Part shown: positions 62,092 to 64,000 of the stretch, piece by piece
How positions within the stretch are numbered: position 1 is the first letter of the stretch
Layout: each line of letters starts with the position of its first letter
Source: GCA-002701455 sp964342575
GTDB lineage: Bacteria > Pseudomonadota > Alphaproteobacteria > Thalassobaculales > Thalassobaculaceae
Direction: 5' to 3'
NCBI GenBank assembly: GCA_964342575.1
Contig: CAYFGZ010000003.1
Location: forward strand, 13,812 to 77,811
DNA: 64,000 nucleotides
Program-made: the position numbers and the translations under genes
The notes under the pieces: generated by a model
Seen by the model: the letters and a program-made list of their open reading frames with translations, nothing else
Database searches by the model: none
Told to the model about the DNA's origin: nothing

Positions 62092-63441
62092 TTGGCCGCT
62101 AAAAACCGAAAACTAGACGAAAACCCGGCTGTCGAACGGTCCCGGTATTCAGCAATAATCTTACATCCGATAATTAAGGGAAAAGCTCACAGCAAAAATA
62201 TTGAAGATCTCGAAAAGAGATCGAATCACTCTGCTATACAGGAGGTTTATGGACTAGCCAAATCAATAGATTTAAATATTGTCGTTACAGAACTTGTATC
62301 ACTTACGGCAACCCGCGCTTCCACCTTATTCGGTATAGGTACCATTTCAAGAATTCATGAAGCCATAAAAGCTTATGCGGTCGATCTAGTTATCGTAGAT
62401 CATCGATTAACGGCCATTCAGCAAAGGAACTTAGAGGTTGCCTGGAATTCAAAAGTTATTGATAGGACCGCCCTGATCTTGGAGATATTTGGCGCCCGAG
62501 CCCGAACGCATGAAGGACGACTTCAAGTAGAGCTGGCGGCTCAATCTTTTCAAAGAAGTCGACTAGTGCGATCCTGGACACATTTGGAACGCCAGAGAGG
62601 CGGTGCGGGTTTTTTAGGGGGGCCAGGGGAACGTCAAATCGAACTTGACCGACGACAAATCGACGAAACAATAAGAAAATTGGCCAAAGAACTGGAGAAG
62701 GTAAAAAAGACTAGGGCACTACACCGGAATGCTCGGAAACGGGTGCCGTTTCCAATAGTGGCTTTAGTAGGTTATACAAACGCCGGTAAATCAACATTAT
62801 TTAACTTACTCACTAAATCTAACGTAGATGCTAAGGATATGCTTTTCGCTACTTTGGACCCTACCATGCGCAGGGTCATCCTCCCATCTCAAAGATCGAT
62901 AATTATCTCAGATACTGTGGGGTTTATTTCAAACTTACCAACCCACTTAATAGCCGCTTTTAGGTCTACTTTAGAAGAAGTGCTGGATGCTGATTTAATA
63001 ATTCATGTAAGAGATATCAGTCACCCAGATTCCCAGTTTCAAAGACTGGACGTCAATGATGTATTGCTGCAATTGGGACTCCCAGCAGAGGCTCTAAAAA
63101 CAAGGATGATAGAGGTTTTAAACAAAGCCGACATGTTGGACCCCGATGATCTAAAATCATTCTCCAACAACGTAAAATCGGAATCGGAATTACTTATATC
63201 CGCCAAAACTGGTCTTGGGTGCGAAGAGTTCCAAGGATTATTGGACCGTATGTTAGCAACAAACGAGGCAGTTTATAATTTTGAATTCCCGGTCGACTAT
63301 GGAGCGGCGATAGCCTGGTTGCATCAACATGGCACCGTGCAACATACAGAATCTAGAGAGGGAATGATCACCATCCGTGCCATATTGACCGATGCAGACA
63401 GTAATAGATTTTATAAAAAATTTGAAATAGAGAGCTACTAA
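62092..63441 (+). CDS. hflX: GTPase HflX
   Basis: HflX is a ribosome-splitting GTPase used in heat and other stress. The 449-residue protein has the N-terminal HflX domain with TRASTLFGIGTISRI and VDHRLTAIQQRNLE. It continues with a glycine-rich GGAGFLGGPGERQIELDRRQI block, and G motifs GYTNAGKSTLFN (P-loop), DPTMRR, DTVGFI and LNKADM. The start appears to be TTG at 62092; no ATG lies before the conserved region. The gap after the HAD gene is only 59 bases, so no hfq fits there. Confidence 0.94.
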   Translation: MAAKNRKLDENPAVERSRYSAIILHPIIKGKAHSKNIEDLEKRSNHSAIQEVYGLAKSIDLNIVVTELVSLTATRASTLFGIGTISRIHEAIKAYAVDLVIVDHRLTAIQQRNLEVAWNSKVIDRTALILEIFGARARTHEGRLQVELAAQSFQRSRLVRSWTHLERQRGGAGFLGGPGERQIELDRRQIDETIRKLAKELEKVKKTRALHRNARKRVPFPIVALVGYTNAGKSTLFNLLTKSNVDAKDMLFATLDPTMRRVILPSQRSIIISDTVGFISNLPTHLIAAFRSTLEEVLDADLIIHVRDISHPDSQFQRLDVNDVLLQLGLPAEALKTRMIEVLNKADMLDPDDLKSFSNNVKSESELLISAKTGLGCEEFQGLLDRMLATNEAVYNFEFPVDYGAAIAWLHQHGTVQHTESREGMITIRAILTDADSNRFYKKFEIESY

Positions 63442-63516
63442 AACACATCAAATTTCATAAAAATACACCGATAACCATGATTAATCAGGTATTAGGTAAT
63501 TTTTTTGTTATTTTTT

Positions 63517-63543
63517 CTGGCACTCCGAGCCTGAGAGTGCTAA
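63517..63543. promoter_or_regulatory. CIRCE element, HrcA binding site
   Basis: The left arm CTGGCACTC (7 of 9 positions match TTAGCACTC) and the perfect right arm GAGTGCTAA are separated by exactly 9 bases, the canonical CIRCE spacing. The element ends 45 bases before groES. CIRCE is bound by the HrcA repressor, so groESL here is probably HrcA-controlled; hrcA itself is not in the window. Confidence 0.92.
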
Positions 63544-63588
63544 CAAACTCGCTCACAATTTTTAGCTATTATATTTTGGGAGTAATCC

Positions 63589-63876
63589 ATGGCATTTCGC
63601 CCTTTACATGACCGCGTGGTTGTCCAAGCCCTCGACAGTGAATCAAAAACTGCTGGAGGGATTATTATACCAGACACCGCGAAAGAAAAACCTAGCCAAG
63701 GAAAGATTGTTTCCGTCGGCCCGGGTGCACGTGACAACGATGGTAACATTGTTCCATTGGAACTAAAAAAAGGGGATACAGTCCTTTACGGAAAGTATTC
63801 GGGAACAGAAGTAAAGCTCGATGGTAAGGACATGCTAATTATGCGTGAATCTGACATCATGGGAGTTATAGAATAA
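63589..63876 (+). CDS. groES: Co-chaperonin GroES
   Basis: The 95-residue protein is a standard GroES: FRPLHDRVVVQALDSE at the start, the mobile loop KTAGGIIIPDTAKEKPSQG at residues 20-38, VGPGARD, GDTVLYGKYSGTEVKLDGKD and the terminal MRESDIMGVIE. GGGAG lies 6 bases before the ATG. It caps the GroEL chamber; groEL follows after 78 bases. Confidence 0.97.
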   Translation: MAFRPLHDRVVVQALDSESKTAGGIIIPDTAKEKPSQGKIVSVGPGARDNDGNIVPLELKKGDTVLYGKYSGTEVKLDGKDMLIMRESDIMGVIE

Positions 63877-63954
63877 TAGACATTTGAATAAGTCATGCCT
63901 AGAGATGGCACAACTGTCCAAATCAACACAAATCAATAATAGGGAGAACCGGCT

Positions 63955-64000
63955 ATGGCAGCCAAGGACGTGAAATTTGAAACCGATGCCCGAAACCGAA
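63955..64000 (+). CDS. groEL: Chaperonin GroEL (partial, N-terminus only)
   Basis: Only the first 15 codons are inside the window, MAAKDVKFETDARNR, which match the usual GroEL opening. AGGGAG lies 8 bases before the ATG. Position directly behind groES makes the call secure; the rest of the gene is off the right edge. Confidence 0.95.
   Translation, partial: MAAKDVKFETDARNR

Noticed and set aside
1..64000. CRISPR arrays, tRNA or rRNA genes, insertion sequences, prophage
   Set aside because: No regularly spaced repeats, no tRNA-like T-arm with matching stems, no rRNA blocks and no transposase or integrase frames were seen on either strand.

Overview
The window reads as chromosomal DNA of an alphaproteobacterium, probably an AT-rich, marine or other oligotrophic Rhodospirillales-like lineage. 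The main reasons are the dusB-ntrB-ntrC-ntrY-ntrX-trkA-hflX order, a fused ispDF next to pgpA and cinA, and groES behind a CIRCE element. The lineage below class level is inference. I saw no rRNA, tRNA, CRISPR array, transposase, integrase or phage gene.

Layout. (1) 1-2200: divergent 5-oxoprolinase genes pxpA (cut by the window edge) and pxpB-pxpC. (2) 2227-11563: a carbon-phosphorus lyase locus. phnG-H-I-J-K-L-M plus an HD-domain gene run on the minus strand. The repressor gene phnF diverges from phnG, and phnN lies at the far end. No phnCDE transporter genes are present. (3) 11715-18358: a catabolic cluster on the plus strand with a ThDP enzyme, a BKACE enzyme, a dimethylarginine-hydrolase-like protein, a two-subunit CoA-transferase-family pair and a CaiB-type CoA transferase. 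Its overall pathway is not one I recognise. (4) 18457-27212: mostly single genes, including msrB, a 2-hydroxyacid dehydrogenase, arsC-like, an aldo/keto reductase, tcuA-like, typA, a DOPA-dioxygenase-like protein, a secreted unknown and an alpha/beta hydrolase.

(5) 27227-37278: a form II CO-dehydrogenase-like molybdenum hydroxylase (S-L-M order, AYRGAGR loop). Maturation genes follow: MoxR ATPase, CoxE-type VWA protein, two XdhC-family proteins, a MocA-like fusion and an IscU-like scaffold. A nitroreductase gene sits inside on the opposite strand. (6) 37678-41498: metA (with Glu111, predicting acetyl-CoA use), the glutathione-dependent formaldehyde pathway genes fghA and frmA, and a membrane-anchored CoxG. 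(7) 41574-49110: an Mrp-type cation/proton antiporter operon with three MrpD-like subunits and only the C-terminal part of MrpA. (8) 49376-64000: cinA, pgpA, ispDF, a YpjD-like membrane protein, dusB, two nitrogen-type two-component systems (NtrBC, NtrYX), trkA, a HAD phosphatase, hflX, groES and the start of groEL.

Read together, regions 1 to 6 describe a cell living on dilute organic matter. It can take phosphorus from alkylphosphonates, nitrogen and carbon from oxoproline and possibly methylated arginine, and perhaps electrons from a CO-dehydrogenase-like enzyme. It can also clear formaldehyde through glutathione. The links between these modules are inference from gene content and proximity.
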